A DNA stretch of 64,000 nt from Niastella populi (lineage in GTDB: Bacteria; Bacteroidota; Bacteroidia; Chitinophagales; Chitinophagaceae), in NCBI RefSeq assembly GCF_002078015.1, contig NZ_LWBP01000045.1:1-64000 (forward strand), in the 5' to 3' direction. Below the pieces are notes generated by a model that was not told the DNA's origin, did not search any database, and saw only the letters and a program-made list of their open reading frames with translations. Below are positions 27,315-36,515 of this stretch, in pieces (within the stretch, counting starts at the first letter, position 1; the number at the start of each line of letters is the position of its first letter). The position numbers and the translations under genes are program-made.

Positions 27315-28232
27315 CTAATTGAATGATGCCCTGAATTGCAATGGTGAAAGATTGGTCTTTGAACGGAAGAATTTGCTGAACGATTGTGAATGTTCAAAAC
27401 CCAGCTCATAGGCAATTTCACTGATGGAAAGGTTGGTGGCGGACAGCTTTTCTTTGGCCTTTTCAATCAGTTTGTTGTGTATGTGTTGTTGTGTGTTTTG
27501 CCCGGTTAACGTTTTAAGCATGCTGCGCAAATAGGTGGCAGAAACATTCAATGACTCTGAAATATATTGAACGGTTGGTAATCCTTTTGCAACCAGGTCA
27601 TCGCTGTTGAAATAATCGGAAAGCAGTTGCTCTAACCGGTCGAGGATCCGGTGATTCGATATTTTTCTTGTGATGAACTGGCGTTGATAAAACCGTTCTG
27701 AATAATTGAGCAGCGTTTCAAGATGCGAAATAATGATATCCTGGCTGAATTTATCGATGTTTGACTGATACTCCGCTTTTATGTTGTTTACGATCCCATT
27801 GATGATGGTTTCTTCCTTATCTGATAAAAACAGCGCTTCGTTTACGGCATAGCTAAAGAACCCGTATTTTTTGATTGTTGTTGCCAGCGATGTTCCCCAT
27901 AGAAAGTCAGGATGAATAAGCAGCACCCAGCCCGACAGGTCATCTTCAGGGGAGGGGCCAGCACCCCTGAGTAGCTGATTGGGCGCAATGAAATACATCA
28001 TTCCTTCATCGAAATCATACGTTTGCTGCCCATAGAACAGTTTATTGCTGAAACCTCTTTTCATAGAGATATAATAAAAATCAAGCATCACGCTTAATTC
28101 CGTTGTATCGGGGGGTAATTGCAGATCTGTATAATTCAGTACGCTGATCAGCGGATGTGCCGGACTGGGCAGCCCCATCATCCGGTGCCCTTCGGTAATT
28201 GATTTTATTCTTATTGGTTTGGAGGCGGCCAT
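27315..28232 (-). CDS. AraC-family transcriptional regulator
   Basis: The 305-residue protein has an N-terminal cupin-like sensing region (about 1-190) and a C-terminal AraC double helix-turn-helix (about 205-305), with ISESLNVSATYLRSMLKTLTG as the first motif and ISEIAYELGFEHSQSFSKFF as the second. It lies 9 bp after the DoxX-like gene on the same strand, so the two are probably co-transcribed, perhaps with the TonB receptor gene further upstream. Its ligand is unknown. Confidence 0.88.
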   Translation of the reverse strand: MAASKPIRIKSITEGHRMMGLPSPAHPLISVLNYTDLQLPPDTTELSVMLDFYYISMKRGFSNKLFYGQQTYDFDEGMMYFIAPNQLLRGAGPSPEDDLSGWVLLIHPDFLWGTSLATTIKKYGFFSYAVNEALFLSDKEETIINGIVNNIKAEYQSNIDKFSQDIIISHLETLLNYSERFYQRQFITRKISNHRILDRLEQLLSDYFNSDDLVAKGLPTVQYISESLNVSATYLRSMLKTLTGQNTQQHIHNKLIEKAKEKLSATNLSISEIAYELGFEHSQSFSKFFRSKTNLSPLQFRASFN

Positions 28233-28241
28233 ACTGCAAAA

Positions 28242-28595
28242 TTATTTTATAAATGGATATTTAAGCCAGATCATTACTAATGGCATTATCAGAAAAGGAA
28301 TTTCAATTAAAGCGATCCTTATCTGCCCGGCATGTAAAGCCAATCCCATTATTGTCAGGATCGACATGGCTGTCAACAAATTGCTAAGGACAAATGTTTT
28401 CGGGAAAAGAAGCAACAGCCCAACGAGTATGGTAAAAGCCCCCATAAACGGAACCAGGGTTTTGTTGATGCCAAGCGCTTCTATCATTTTTGATCGTTCG
28501 GGATCATTGTCAAAGTTCAGTGAGGTGTAGCCGTGCCTGAACGAAATAAATACGGAAACGATCAGTAATACCAGGGATATTATATTTTTTATCAT
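28242..28595 (-). CDS. Small DoxX-like four-helix membrane protein
   Basis: The frame is open from 28652, but the ATG at 28595 starts a membrane helix directly and is preferred (117 residues). Four hydrophobic helices with short loops and the segment LVPFMGAFTILVGLLLLFP resemble the DoxX/DUF4267-like group. No catalytic residue is obvious. It is placed between a TonB receptor gene (99-bp gap) and an AraC-type regulator gene (9-bp gap), all leftward. Its function is unknown. Confidence 0.6.
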   Translation of the reverse strand: MIKNIISLVLLIVSVFISFRHGYTSLNFDNDPERSKMIEALGINKTLVPFMGAFTILVGLLLLFPKTFVLSNLLTAMSILTIMGLALHAGQIRIALIEIPFLIMPLVMIWLKYPFIK

Positions 28596-28694
28596 TGTTA
28601 TGGTTGTTGTTTTAATGCTATGAATGCAGGTAAAAGCGTATTGCAGTTGCATTATGTATACTTTGAAATATGTACAATAGAAATTTACAGATGG

Positions 28695-31103
28695 CTATAG
28701 TTCAAAGCGTACGCCGAATGTCGGGAATACGCCGAGCCCTAAATTGAACGGCCTTCCGGTATTGGGAAGAAAGACCTCGGCATTTACATTGAACCTGTTT
28801 GTGATGTTCACTATGTCGATAAAGGCGGAGAATGTGCCGCGTTTCATTTGAACGTTGTAGTCGGCCCTTAGGTCAAGACTGTAATAATCGGGCAGTCTTT
28901 TGCCATTCATAGCAGTAATTTCCTGCGAATACCGCAGCATGTCAGGGTCGTTCAGCACATTGGCGTGAACCACATAGTCATCGGTTGGGCGGCCGGTACT
29001 ATAGCGGAATTTGCCAGAGAAAACCCATTTGTTATTGGGTTTGTAGCTTGCCAGTAAACTAACAGTGTGCGGTGTGCTGAAAATATAATCATAACTGCCG
29101 AGGTTGTTATTGTCATCACGTTTGCTTTGCATATAGGAGTAACTGATCTGTCCATAGTATTTGCGGGAAAGTCTTTTTATCAGGCTGAGATCCGCACCAT
29201 AGGCGTAACCGGTACCGTTATTGGTTAAATAACTTTGTATCCGGTTGGGCTGAACAATTACATCATCGAATTGCTTATGCCAGCCCTCAGCCACCAGTTT
29301 CAGATCGCTTGAGAATTGTATTTTATAACCCAGGATCGATTGAATGCTGCGTTCGTTCTTAAGTTTGTTGCCGGCAGACTGGCCTGCCACGTCGGAGTAG
29401 GCGGCATCCTGATAATAGATACCGGTGGCAAAATTGATACTGTGTTTATCGTTGAGCGAAACACTGCCGCTCAAACGCGGTGAAATGGTGTGCTGGCCGG
29501 CAAATTCCGTATAATCATAACGTAAACCGGGGTTGAGGATAAAGCTTTTGGTGATCTGCCACGATAAACTGATGTATCCCGATCCGTTAAAGGCGCTGTT
29601 ACTGTATTTTGAATTAAAAAGTGCCGGGTTTAAGATCTGGTAATGTTGTGCAGGGGAGGGTCTGAGGTCTGTAGTTCTATAGGTAAAAACCGTATCGGTA
29701 CGCTTTATATACCTTTCAAAATCGAGGTTGAGCAGGATAGCGTCTATACCGGCGGTAAGCGTTAGCGTTTTATAACGTTTTGTAAAGATGGAACGATAGC
29801 CGAGCTCCTGCTGATCATTCCTGATATACCTCAGGTCGTCTTCATATCTCCCCGATTTAGGATCAAGTATGACACCCGTTGAGTCCAGTGCAGGCGTAAA
29901 GCTCCCGAAATAATTGTCAACGGCCGATGTGCGATAGTACAGGACGTTTTTCCAGTAACTGCTTGCATTGATCAATGTGCGTAAATTAAGACCGGCCATC
30001 GCCTTACTTCCCCGGTGATCAAAAAGTATAACTCCTGCGCTGTTATCGTCATGGACATTTGTGCCTGAACTGATATGGTCTATGGTCCGGTAAGGTCGTT
30101 CGGGGCTGTATAGCGCTACAAAAGAAAGTTTGTTCCTGGCATTGATATGGGTGGTGGTTTTTAAAACATAATCGCCAAACGTTACTGAGCCGGCATTTTT
30201 AAGGTCAAGCAGGTTGACCAGCGAAGCAAAATTGTGATACCGTGCAGATGCGAACAGGCTGGTTTTTTTAGTCAGCGGGCCGTCGACATTTATAATGCCA
30301 CCCAGCAGATCGAACTGACCGCTAAATGACCAGGTGCCTTTATTACCTTCTTTGATGCCAAGGCTTAAGTAAGAAGATGATTTTCTCCCATTGACAGCGT
30401 CAAAACCGCCATTCTGGAATTGAACATTATCGATAACCCTTGGGGCGAAGATGCTAAACCTGCCGCCGTTAGGGTCGTTGAAACCGGAAACAAACCCTTC
30501 GGCTTCGAGGTGCGACAGATTGAACATCGGGATGTCGTCGACCATATACACATTGTCCTGAGTGCCCTGCCCTCTTGCTGCAATGGCGGAAAACTGGGCG
30601 CCGCTGCTTACGACACCCGGTAAAATGGAAAGGGCCCGCATAATATCGCCCTGGGCACCGGGGTTTCTGAAAATTTCTTCTCTTGAATAGGAAAATGTTG
30701 AAACGGGTGTCAATGGATTATTTTCACCTTTGAATGTCGTAGCGGTAACGGTAACCTCATTCATCCGGGCAACTTCTTCCAGCAGTTCTATTTCTGAATA
30801 GTAGGTCTTGTTTGCGGCGATCGTTATTTCGCTGATGTTCTTTGTCTGGAAACCTATGTACGAAATAGTTACGGAATAAGTGCCCACGGGGATATTGGTG
30901 ATGGCAAAGGTGCCTGTGGGGCCGGTGGCAACGCCCAGTTGTATTTTGTCAATGATCACACTGGCGCCTGTAATAGGTTGTTTGGTGGCGTGTTCTATTA
31001 TTTTTCCTTTGAAGCTGCCTGTAGTTTGTGCAACCGAAAGTATACTGATCATACCTGCGGTCAGCGTCATCATAAGGAACTTCAGATTGTTTTTTATATC
31101 CAT
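28695..31103 (-). CDS. TonB-dependent receptor with carboxypeptidase-regulatory-like domain
   Basis: The frame extends upstream to 31142, but the ATG at 31103 precedes a typical signal peptide, giving 802 residues. A CarboxypepD_reg-like domain (GSFKGKIIEHATKQPITGASV) is followed by the plug (ILPGVVSSGAQFSAIAARGQGTQ shortened: LPGVVSSGAQ and YMVDDIPMF) and a beta-barrel ending in FGVRFEL. Unlike SusC it is shorter, lacks the SusC signature, and has no SusD partner. It therefore probably takes up a siderophore, metal complex or small ligand. The genes downstream encode a DoxX-like protein and an AraC-type regulator, which may sense the same compound. Confidence 0.88.
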   Translation of the reverse strand: MDIKNNLKFLMMTLTAGMISILSVAQTTGSFKGKIIEHATKQPITGASVIIDKIQLGVATGPTGTFAITNIPVGTYSVTISYIGFQTKNISEITIAANKTYYSEIELLEEVARMNEVTVTATTFKGENNPLTPVSTFSYSREEIFRNPGAQGDIMRALSILPGVVSSGAQFSAIAARGQGTQDNVYMVDDIPMFNLSHLEAEGFVSGFNDPNGGRFSIFAPRVIDNVQFQNGGFDAVNGRKSSSYLSLGIKEGNKGTWSFSGQFDLLGGIINVDGPLTKKTSLFASARYHNFASLVNLLDLKNAGSVTFGDYVLKTTTHINARNKLSFVALYSPERPYRTIDHISSGTNVHDDNSAGVILFDHRGSKAMAGLNLRTLINASSYWKNVLYYRTSAVDNYFGSFTPALDSTGVILDPKSGRYEDDLRYIRNDQQELGYRSIFTKRYKTLTLTAGIDAILLNLDFERYIKRTDTVFTYRTTDLRPSPAQHYQILNPALFNSKYSNSAFNGSGYISLSWQITKSFILNPGLRYDYTEFAGQHTISPRLSGSVSLNDKHSINFATGIYYQDAAYSDVAGQSAGNKLKNERSIQSILGYKIQFSSDLKLVAEGWHKQFDDVIVQPNRIQSYLTNNGTGYAYGADLSLIKRLSRKYYGQISYSYMQSKRDDNNNLGSYDYIFSTPHTVSLLASYKPNNKWVFSGKFRYSTGRPTDDYVVHANVLNDPDMLRYSQEITAMNGKRLPDYYSLDLRADYNVQMKRGTFSAFIDIVNITNRFNVNAEVFLPNTGRPFNLGLGVFPTFGVRFEL

Positions 31104-31203
31104 TGTTGGGCTTTTGTTTGTACAAAAGTTCAACAACTTCAAAGGATTGATTTATCCAAAACGCCTTTTGTTGTAGCCGAAAAAATGGGCGGGCAGCAAA
31201 AAA

Positions 31204-31236
31204 CAAAAAGGCTTCCGCATTTGCGGGAGCCTTTCA
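31204..31236 (-). terminator. Hairpin terminator after the carbonic anhydrase gene
   Basis: Arms AAAGGCTTCCGCA (31207-31219) and TGCGGGAGCCTTT (31222-31234) pair over 13 bp with one G-T pair. On the minus strand a T-run (CCTTTTTGTTT) follows. It separates the leftward carbonic anhydrase gene from the downstream TonB receptor gene. Confidence 0.85.
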
Positions 31237-31280
31237 TTTTAGCGCCTGTATTGCATGCTCTGATTATGCAATAACTTCTT

Positions 31281-31904
31281 TTATTCGTTCCAGGTAACCA
31301 CGCCGGTTTCTACATCGTACATGGCGCCCATGATCGTGATCTTACCTTCTTTCTCCAGCTCTACTATTACCGGGCTTTCTTTTCTGATGCGGTCGATAGT
31401 AAGCTGTACGTTCAGGGTAGTTACATTTTTCACAAATGCAGGGTTGGTACCGGTACGGTTATCCCTGGTGCTTGTTTCGTGGTCGATGGCCGGTTGAATT
31501 TTGCTCAACAGCGTGGTGAGGTTACCCAACTCAACATGGTTACATGCGCCAACAATGGCTCCGCATTTGGTATGGCCCAGCACAACAATGATCTTGGTAC
31601 CGGCGATCTTGGTGGCAAATTCCATACTGCCGAGGATATCCTCATTCAGAATATTACCGGCTACGCGAATGCTGAAAACATCACCCAGCCCCTGGTCGAA
31701 AATCAGTTCGGCCGAGGTTCTGCTGTCGATGCAGCTTAATATGGTAGCAAAAGGAAACTGGCCGGTAGAAGTTTCATTCACCTGCTGTAACAGGTTACGG
31801 TTTGCTTTTAAATTATTAATAAACCGCTGGTTGCCCTCTTTCAGAATGGTCAGCGCTTTTTCGGGTGTTAAACTACTTTGAGTTTCTTTGGTTTGTGTAC
31901 GCAT
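31281..31904 (-). CDS. Beta-class carbonic anhydrase
   Basis: The 207-residue protein carries the full beta-carbonic anhydrase active site: CIDSR (C58, D60, R62) and GHTKCGA (H111, C114), which bind zinc and activate the water. It has the usual family length and no signal peptide, so it interconverts CO2 and bicarbonate in the cytoplasm. It diverges from a TetR-family gene, which may regulate it. A candidate -7 box lies upstream at 31967-31974 and a strong terminator follows. Confidence 0.94.
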   Translation of the reverse strand: MRTQTKETQSSLTPEKALTILKEGNQRFINNLKANRNLLQQVNETSTGQFPFATILSCIDSRTSAELIFDQGLGDVFSIRVAGNILNEDILGSMEFATKIAGTKIIVVLGHTKCGAIVGACNHVELGNLTTLLSKIQPAIDHETSTRDNRTGTNPAFVKNVTTLNVQLTIDRIRKESPVIVELEKEGKITIMGAMYDVETGVVTWNE

Positions 31905-31966
31905 GCTGTATAGGTTTTATTTGCAGGCGGAACTGGTCGGTTCCTGTGGTGGTTTAAAATTTCCGG

Positions 31967-31974
31967 CAAACATA
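31967..31974 (-). promoter_or_regulatory. Candidate -7 box for the carbonic anhydrase gene
   Basis: On the minus strand the octamer reads TATGTTTG, an exact TAnnTTTG match, 62 bp before the start codon. The -33 element is not clear. The position between divergent genes supports a promoter here. Confidence 0.4.
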
Positions 31975-32066
31975 TAATTACTTTACCGAATAATAGTAAT
32001 ACTATTGTTAAAAATAGGATTAATTTTACTGATAGAAATATGAATATCTTTACAGAAATTTAATGA

Positions 32067-32738
32067 ATGGACTTTCTGGTGAATTTTAAAGTAAACGGGA
32101 AGATCTTTTTAAAAGACCCCGAAAGCAGTGCGATCGGTAAGGAGATCGTAAAAAAGTCTATTGACCTCATTTACAAACTCGGCTTTGAACAATTCACCAT
32201 AAAAAAGCTGGCGATAGAGATCGACACTACCGAAGCCACCATTTACCGCTATTTTGAAAGCAAACACCGCATCCTGCTCTATATTCTCAACTGGTACTGG
32301 AGCTATATGGAATTCCTGCTGATGTTCAAGCTGCAGAATGTACGAACAGCAAAGGAAAAATTGAAGATCATCGTTGAATTACTTACCAGCGAACTGCCCG
32401 ATCACTCGGGTTTATACGATTATAATAAAAGCTCATTGAACCAGATCGTAATAGCCGAAAGCAGCAAAGTATATTTGATAAAGGAAGTGGCGGAAATAAA
32501 TAAAGACGAGGTTTTTAAGCCCTATAAGGACCTCTGCACCCGCATTTCGGAAGTCATAAAGGAGTACAATCCCGGTTATAAATACCCCAAGTCGTTAAGC
32601 TCTACCTTAATTGAAGCCTCTCACCAGCAACAATTCTTCAGCATCAATCTGCCGCGGTTAACCGATAACAGCAGTAAGAACAAGGCAGAGTTCACCAGCC
32701 ACTTTATCCAGGATATGCTGTTCCGCGTTTTGGGATAG
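32067..32738 (+). CDS. TetR-family transcriptional regulator
   Basis: The 223-residue protein has an N-terminal helix-turn-helix (residues about 25-70: GFEQFTIKKLAIEIDTTEAT followed by IYRYFESKHRILLYIL), the classical TetR pattern, and an all-helical ligand or dimer domain. A second ATG 4 bp upstream is out of frame. It diverges from the beta-carbonic anhydrase gene across 162 bp, so it may repress that gene or itself. Its ligand is unknown. Confidence 0.88.
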   Translation: MDFLVNFKVNGKIFLKDPESSAIGKEIVKKSIDLIYKLGFEQFTIKKLAIEIDTTEATIYRYFESKHRILLYILNWYWSYMEFLLMFKLQNVRTAKEKLKIIVELLTSELPDHSGLYDYNKSSLNQIVIAESSKVYLIKEVAEINKDEVFKPYKDLCTRISEVIKEYNPGYKYPKSLSSTLIEASHQQQFFSINLPRLTDNSSKNKAEFTSHFIQDMLFRVLG

Positions 32739-32749
32739 GCAACGCACTG

Positions 32750-33829
32750 TTATTTATACTGTCCCCGGGTAAACTTATGATCGGCATCGAGTGAGAGTGT
32801 GTTTTCCCTGAACCACTCCATGAAGTTCCTGAATTTGTCCTGGTTGGCGCCGGCCCATTGTTTAAACGCATCCATATCCGCGCCGGCAAGGATGTAATGG
32901 TTATAGGCCTCCATATGCCCGGCCGCGCGAACCTTTTCCTGGTAATCAAACAACACATTGGGATAGGTTTGATTGTGTTTGAACTGGTGCCAGGCAGAAA
33001 TGAAATTTGTTCTTATGGTATTCAATGAATGGATATCAACCGTTTTTGTGCCTGTTAGCGCCAATGAAAATGTTTGTCCAAAGGGCATGCAGAAGGGGAA
33101 TTTGATATTGTTTTTATCTGTGAGGCTCGCTGCGTCGATAACAATTTCGCAGAAGTCGATCTTCATTGAATCGCCGTTTATTTTGATCCCTTCTTTGTAC
33201 GTATTGAACAGTAATTTGCTCACTTCGAAAAATCTTTTGGAACCGTGTTCCAGGTTCAGGAACAATTCACCGTAAAGCAAACCCCACATGGGTTCTTTTG
33301 AATTGCAGTAAAGTAATGCCAGCCGGTAATAGTTCGAAGGGAAAGTGGGGTCAACTTCAATGCCTTTTTCGTACAGCGGCACCGCCTTATTATACTCTTT
33401 TTTAATTAGATATATGTTTGCTTTCTCGAGGTACAGCTTGCCTGAGTTGGGAAAGATGCTAAGACCGGCATCATATGCGTCAATTGCTTTTTCCGGTTTC
33501 CCAAGGTAATCGTAGTTATTGCCGATCATTTGATATACCTGGTCGGTAACGTCTTTATGACCGAGGTTTTTTTCAAGGATCTTTATTGCCTCTTTATAAT
33601 TACGTTTCAGGGTATGGGCAAACGCCATTTCATAGTCGTAATCGAGATTCTCAGGGTCGAGTTTTTTCGCCTCCTTCAATATTTTCAAACTTTCATCAAT
33701 CTGGCCATTGTCCATTAATTTGATGGCCTCGTTCTTCATTTCCTTTGCTTTTTCCCTGTCGGTCTGGCTATAAGCGGTGGAGGCTGTAAATAACAGGAAG
33801 AGCAGGGCGTATTTGATGTGCTTTATCAT
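32750..33829 (-). CDS. Secreted TPR-repeat protein
   Basis: The 359-residue protein has a signal peptide ending AYSQ (about residue 22). Residues about 25-190 contain four to five tetratricopeptide repeats (for example AIKLMDNGQIDESLKILKEA and YNKAVPLYEKGIEVDPTFP), which usually mediate protein contacts. The C-terminal half (about 200-359) is a globular domain I do not recognise, with conserved-looking aromatic residues and a late HYILAGAD segment. It converges on the TetR gene with only 11 bp between them. The role is unknown; it is probably periplasmic. Confidence 0.75.
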   Translation of the reverse strand: MIKHIKYALLFLLFTASTAYSQTDREKAKEMKNEAIKLMDNGQIDESLKILKEAKKLDPENLDYDYEMAFAHTLKRNYKEAIKILEKNLGHKDVTDQVYQMIGNNYDYLGKPEKAIDAYDAGLSIFPNSGKLYLEKANIYLIKKEYNKAVPLYEKGIEVDPTFPSNYYRLALLYCNSKEPMWGLLYGELFLNLEHGSKRFFEVSKLLFNTYKEGIKINGDSMKIDFCEIVIDAASLTDKNNIKFPFCMPFGQTFSLALTGTKTVDIHSLNTIRTNFISAWHQFKHNQTYPNVLFDYQEKVRAAGHMEAYNHYILAGADMDAFKQWAGANQDKFRNFMEWFRENTLSLDADHKFTRGQYK

Positions 33830-33970
33830 GGCCAGGTATTGGGGTTATTAACAATGAGGCAGAAAAATAGTAAAAGAATTGTTCATATGCAATGATGCCC
33901 CTGCCATTTAAAACGGCAGGTGCATTAGTACAGATGCGCCGGTGTGGGTATTTACATAAGTGCAGCGAAA

Positions 33971-34897
33971 TTATTTACCCGGTTGGCGCTGTTTTTCTTT
34001 GCGGAGCCTGTTCACTTCATGCATCCCTTTCTCATCGTTGAGGGCGGTATAATATTTTTCCAGGTCGTCGATTACTTCTTCGGTGATATACTGAAGATGT
34101 TTCTTTCTCACTTTTCTGAAGTCGAAGCTGCAGATGTACCGGCCGAGACCGCTTTTGAGTTTATCGTTTTTGTCGGAACCGGCGTATACTTCCAGGATAT
34201 ATTTGGCGTGATAGTTATTTAGTATTTCCTGCGGTATTCCTTCATAAGATGGGTAACCCGACCACGGGTTTTTCGATTGACCGAATAACTGCAACAGGGC
34301 AATAATTTGGGCGGTTTTGTCGGGAATTTCTTCATCGAGTGCTTCAACCAGCGCCTGAGGGTAATGGCCATCCATGCGAAATTCATCCCAATAGGTGGAA
34401 AAACTTTTCGGAGCCGCAGCCAGCCATTCGCTGTCGGCCTGTTGATATTCTTCCTGTCTTCGTTGGGTTTCAAGATAATCTTCCTGGGGTTTTGTAAATC
34501 CCAGTTGGGCAAGGAATGATATTAATCCCCGGGTGTTGGCAATGCCGGCATCGCTGCTCCAGCCATTGTACCTGATGGAAACTTCATGATGATAACTGAT
34601 GATCGCCTGTTGCTGCCCGTTCGCATGTAGCTCTATGTTGTAGGTGCCGGCGCACATACAGTGGAACCCAACCTGGGTTTCATCTATTTCAATCAGTGTT
34701 GCGAACTGTTTAATTACATCGGGTTGTGTTATTTCAAACAGCACCGGGTTGGGATCTTCATAAAATTCTGATAAACGGGCGGGTTTTATTATAATATGAT
34801 CTACCCCGGCAAACAGGTTGCGTAAGTGTTCATTGGTAGGTTGTGGCAGTTTAGCCATTTCTTCCCAATTGATTCCGGTAAAGTCAATAACAGGCAT
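33971..34897 (-). CDS. Uncharacterised cytoplasmic protein
   Basis: The 308-residue protein has no signal peptide and no membrane segment. The N-terminal half has a mixed pattern with a GFHCMCAG motif near residue 98; the C-terminal half is rich in charge and helix-forming residues and ends in a basic tail. I recognise no family. A weak hairpin (CCTGCC/GGCAGG near 33911-33930) lies just past its stop and may end its transcript. It is followed upstream by the acetyltransferase gene with a 51-bp gap, so the two could be co-transcribed. Confidence 0.6.
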   Translation of the reverse strand: MPVIDFTGINWEEMAKLPQPTNEHLRNLFAGVDHIIIKPARLSEFYEDPNPVLFEITQPDVIKQFATLIEIDETQVGFHCMCAGTYNIELHANGQQQAIISYHHEVSIRYNGWSSDAGIANTRGLISFLAQLGFTKPQEDYLETQRRQEEYQQADSEWLAAAPKSFSTYWDEFRMDGHYPQALVEALDEEIPDKTAQIIALLQLFGQSKNPWSGYPSYEGIPQEILNNYHAKYILEVYAGSDKNDKLKSGLGRYICSFDFRKVRKKHLQYITEEVIDDLEKYYTALNDEKGMHEVNRLRKEKQRQPGK

Positions 34898-34948
34898 GAG
34901 ATGTAATTGTTGCTTTCAAATATAAGCAACCGAAGGCATATGCCGGTT

Positions 34949-35575
34949 TTACTCCCCATTCATCAACTCCTGGAATTTATTTACAAAAAGCCCCACATGA
35001 TACCCGTCGGCCAGCGCATGATGTACGTGAACGCTAACCGGCATGCTGCGCTTTCCGTTGGCTTCGGTCATTTTTCCGAAGGAGATCTTCGGACAACTAT
35101 CGGGAAACGTAAAACTCCGGGCATGTGAAACGGAGGTGAAGTTTACCCAGGGCACCGCCGAAAAATGGATCACATTCTCGCCTGATACGGCCACTACCAG
35201 TCCCATTGCATGTTTTGTTTCTTCAATTACCTTTTTGGCATTGGTGTAAAACAGTTCTTCATTTTCGTTATAGTCCATATACGAAAAACCAAACGTGCCA
35301 TCGGGCCGGTGCACGGTAGGAGAGGCGTTGATGACATCGAACAAATACACTTTTTTATCAACGATGCGGAAACGAAAGTTCTCGATGGAGTTGGCTGCTT
35401 TCAACGCCTGGTAAAGATAATACAGGAAGAACGACAGGTTGTGCTTTTTAGCATGTGTATACGCGTTGGTACAATCTATGGTAAAGGTCATTCCAAAAAA
35501 AGGTTCTTCAAATTGCGAGAAGAAATTATAATGATCTTTCCTGTTCCAGGTGGCTATATCTATCGGTGTTTTCAT
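34949..35575 (-). CDS. Chloramphenicol acetyltransferase-family (type A CAT) protein
   Basis: The 208-residue protein matches the CAT trimer fold in length and motifs. The catalytic motif HHALADGYH contains the general-base His at about 186 and the structural Asp at about 190. FTIDCTNAY, SFFLYYLYQALKAAN and FSYMDYNE correspond to conserved CAT blocks. Family members acetylate chloramphenicol with acetyl-CoA, but chromosomal Bacteroidota homologues often have unknown acceptors, so resistance should not be assumed. A truncated HAD gene lies directly upstream on the same strand, suggesting local rearrangement. Confidence 0.85.
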   Translation of the reverse strand: MKTPIDIATWNRKDHYNFFSQFEEPFFGMTFTIDCTNAYTHAKKHNLSFFLYYLYQALKAANSIENFRFRIVDKKVYLFDVINASPTVHRPDGTFGFSYMDYNENEELFYTNAKKVIEETKHAMGLVVAVSGENVIHFSAVPWVNFTSVSHARSFTFPDSCPKISFGKMTEANGKRSMPVSVHVHHALADGYHVGLFVNKFQELMNGE

Positions 35576-35612
35576 GATCAGAGGAGGCGATGAAGGATGT
35601 TTGAAATAGTTT

Positions 35613-35717
35613 TTAACTCAAAGAAATTAGGATGCGTTCTTCTTCCTGGAAATACGTTTCATTTACCCACAGGGTGTCATCTGAATCGAATGCAATGGTT
35701 TTTATTTTGTTCCTCAT
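35613..35717 (-). pseudogene. Truncated N-terminal remnant of a HAD-superfamily hydrolase
   Basis: A 34-residue reading frame begins MRNKIKTIAFDSDDTLWVNE and includes HAD motif I (DSDDT, the nucleophile Asp) followed by TYFQEEE. This is the typical start of YjjG-like HAD phosphatases of about 230 residues. It runs into a stop after ILISLS, and neither of the other frames before the acetyltransferase gene continues the family. The rest of the gene has therefore been lost. It diverges from the Crp/Fnr gene. Confidence 0.7.
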
Positions 35718-35803
35718 GGTTTCGTGGTTAGTTTTGTACAACCGGTATGCAAAATTGAAACGATTGTTCAGAAATAAAAAGGACATTTGTCCCGCCACTT
35801 CTT

Positions 35804-36376
35804 ATGCTTCGCACCAATAATGCTTTTCTGGCTTATGTTGAACAGCTGTATGCATTGCAGCCACGTAAAGAGGAGATCTTGATAAAGGAGTTTTCCGAAG
35901 GACAATTGTTATTACAGCAGGGTCAGAAAGCTTCCAAAGTATACCTGATAAAAGAAGGCATCACCAAATGCTTTTTCGACGAAGGCGACGATAAAGGATT
36001 TATTGTTGAGTTTTTAGGCAAAGGTGAAGTGTTGGGCGATATCGAGGTTATCAGGAATATAACCTGTTTATGTAATATCCAGGCGTTGACGGCGGTGCAG
36101 GTGTATGCGCTTTCCATCCCCTATGTAAGATCGTTGTTGGAGAAAGACCTCTCATTTAATAAATTATTACTGGAAGCATATGCCGAACGCATCATCAATA
36201 CCTCTACCCGCGCTTCTTTTCAGCAACTGCATACGGTAGAAGATACATTGGGTAAATTACTCGAAATACAAAAAGCGCAGGGCCTCGCTATTTCCAAGGA
36301 AGATATGGCGGCTTACCTCGGTATTACCATCCGCAGCCTGAACCGGGCATTGAAGAAGCTGAAGGCTGAAGGCTGA
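35804..36376 (+). CDS. Crp/Fnr-family transcriptional regulator
   Basis: The 190-residue protein has a cyclic-nucleotide-binding beta-roll (residues about 25-115: FSEGQLLLQQGQKASKVYLI, then FLGKGEVLGDIEV) and a short C-terminal helix-turn-helix (about 155-185: ISKEDMAAYLGITIRSLNRA). It has no iron-sulfur cysteine set of the FNR type. It lies divergently beside the truncated HAD remnant, suggesting that it once controlled that gene. The coding end is followed by low-complexity repeats. Confidence 0.88.
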   Translation: MLRTNNAFLAYVEQLYALQPRKEEILIKEFSEGQLLLQQGQKASKVYLIKEGITKCFFDEGDDKGFIVEFLGKGEVLGDIEVIRNITCLCNIQALTAVQVYALSIPYVRSLLEKDLSFNKLLLEAYAERIINTSTRASFQQLHTVEDTLGKLLEIQKAQGLAISKEDMAAYLGITIRSLNRALKKLKAEG

Positions 36377-36456
36377 ATACAAGAGGTTAGTGTAACAAAA
36401 GACATGACAATCGCGAGCTGGCGTTAAGCCTTAAGCGTTGAGCGTTATGGCGTCCC

Positions 36457-36476
36457 TTACGCAAACGTTAGCGTAA
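36457..36476. repeat. Short palindrome TTACGC-N8-GCGTAA
   Basis: Perfect 6-bp arms (36457-36462 and 36471-36476) lie between a run of GCGTTAAGC-type words and the 44-bp tandem repeat. It may be part of the repeat landscape or a small operator; nothing decides between these. Confidence 0.35.
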
Positions 36477-36515
36477 TCGGTTTTCACCATGCGTGTGGTA
36501 TATATGTATATATAC

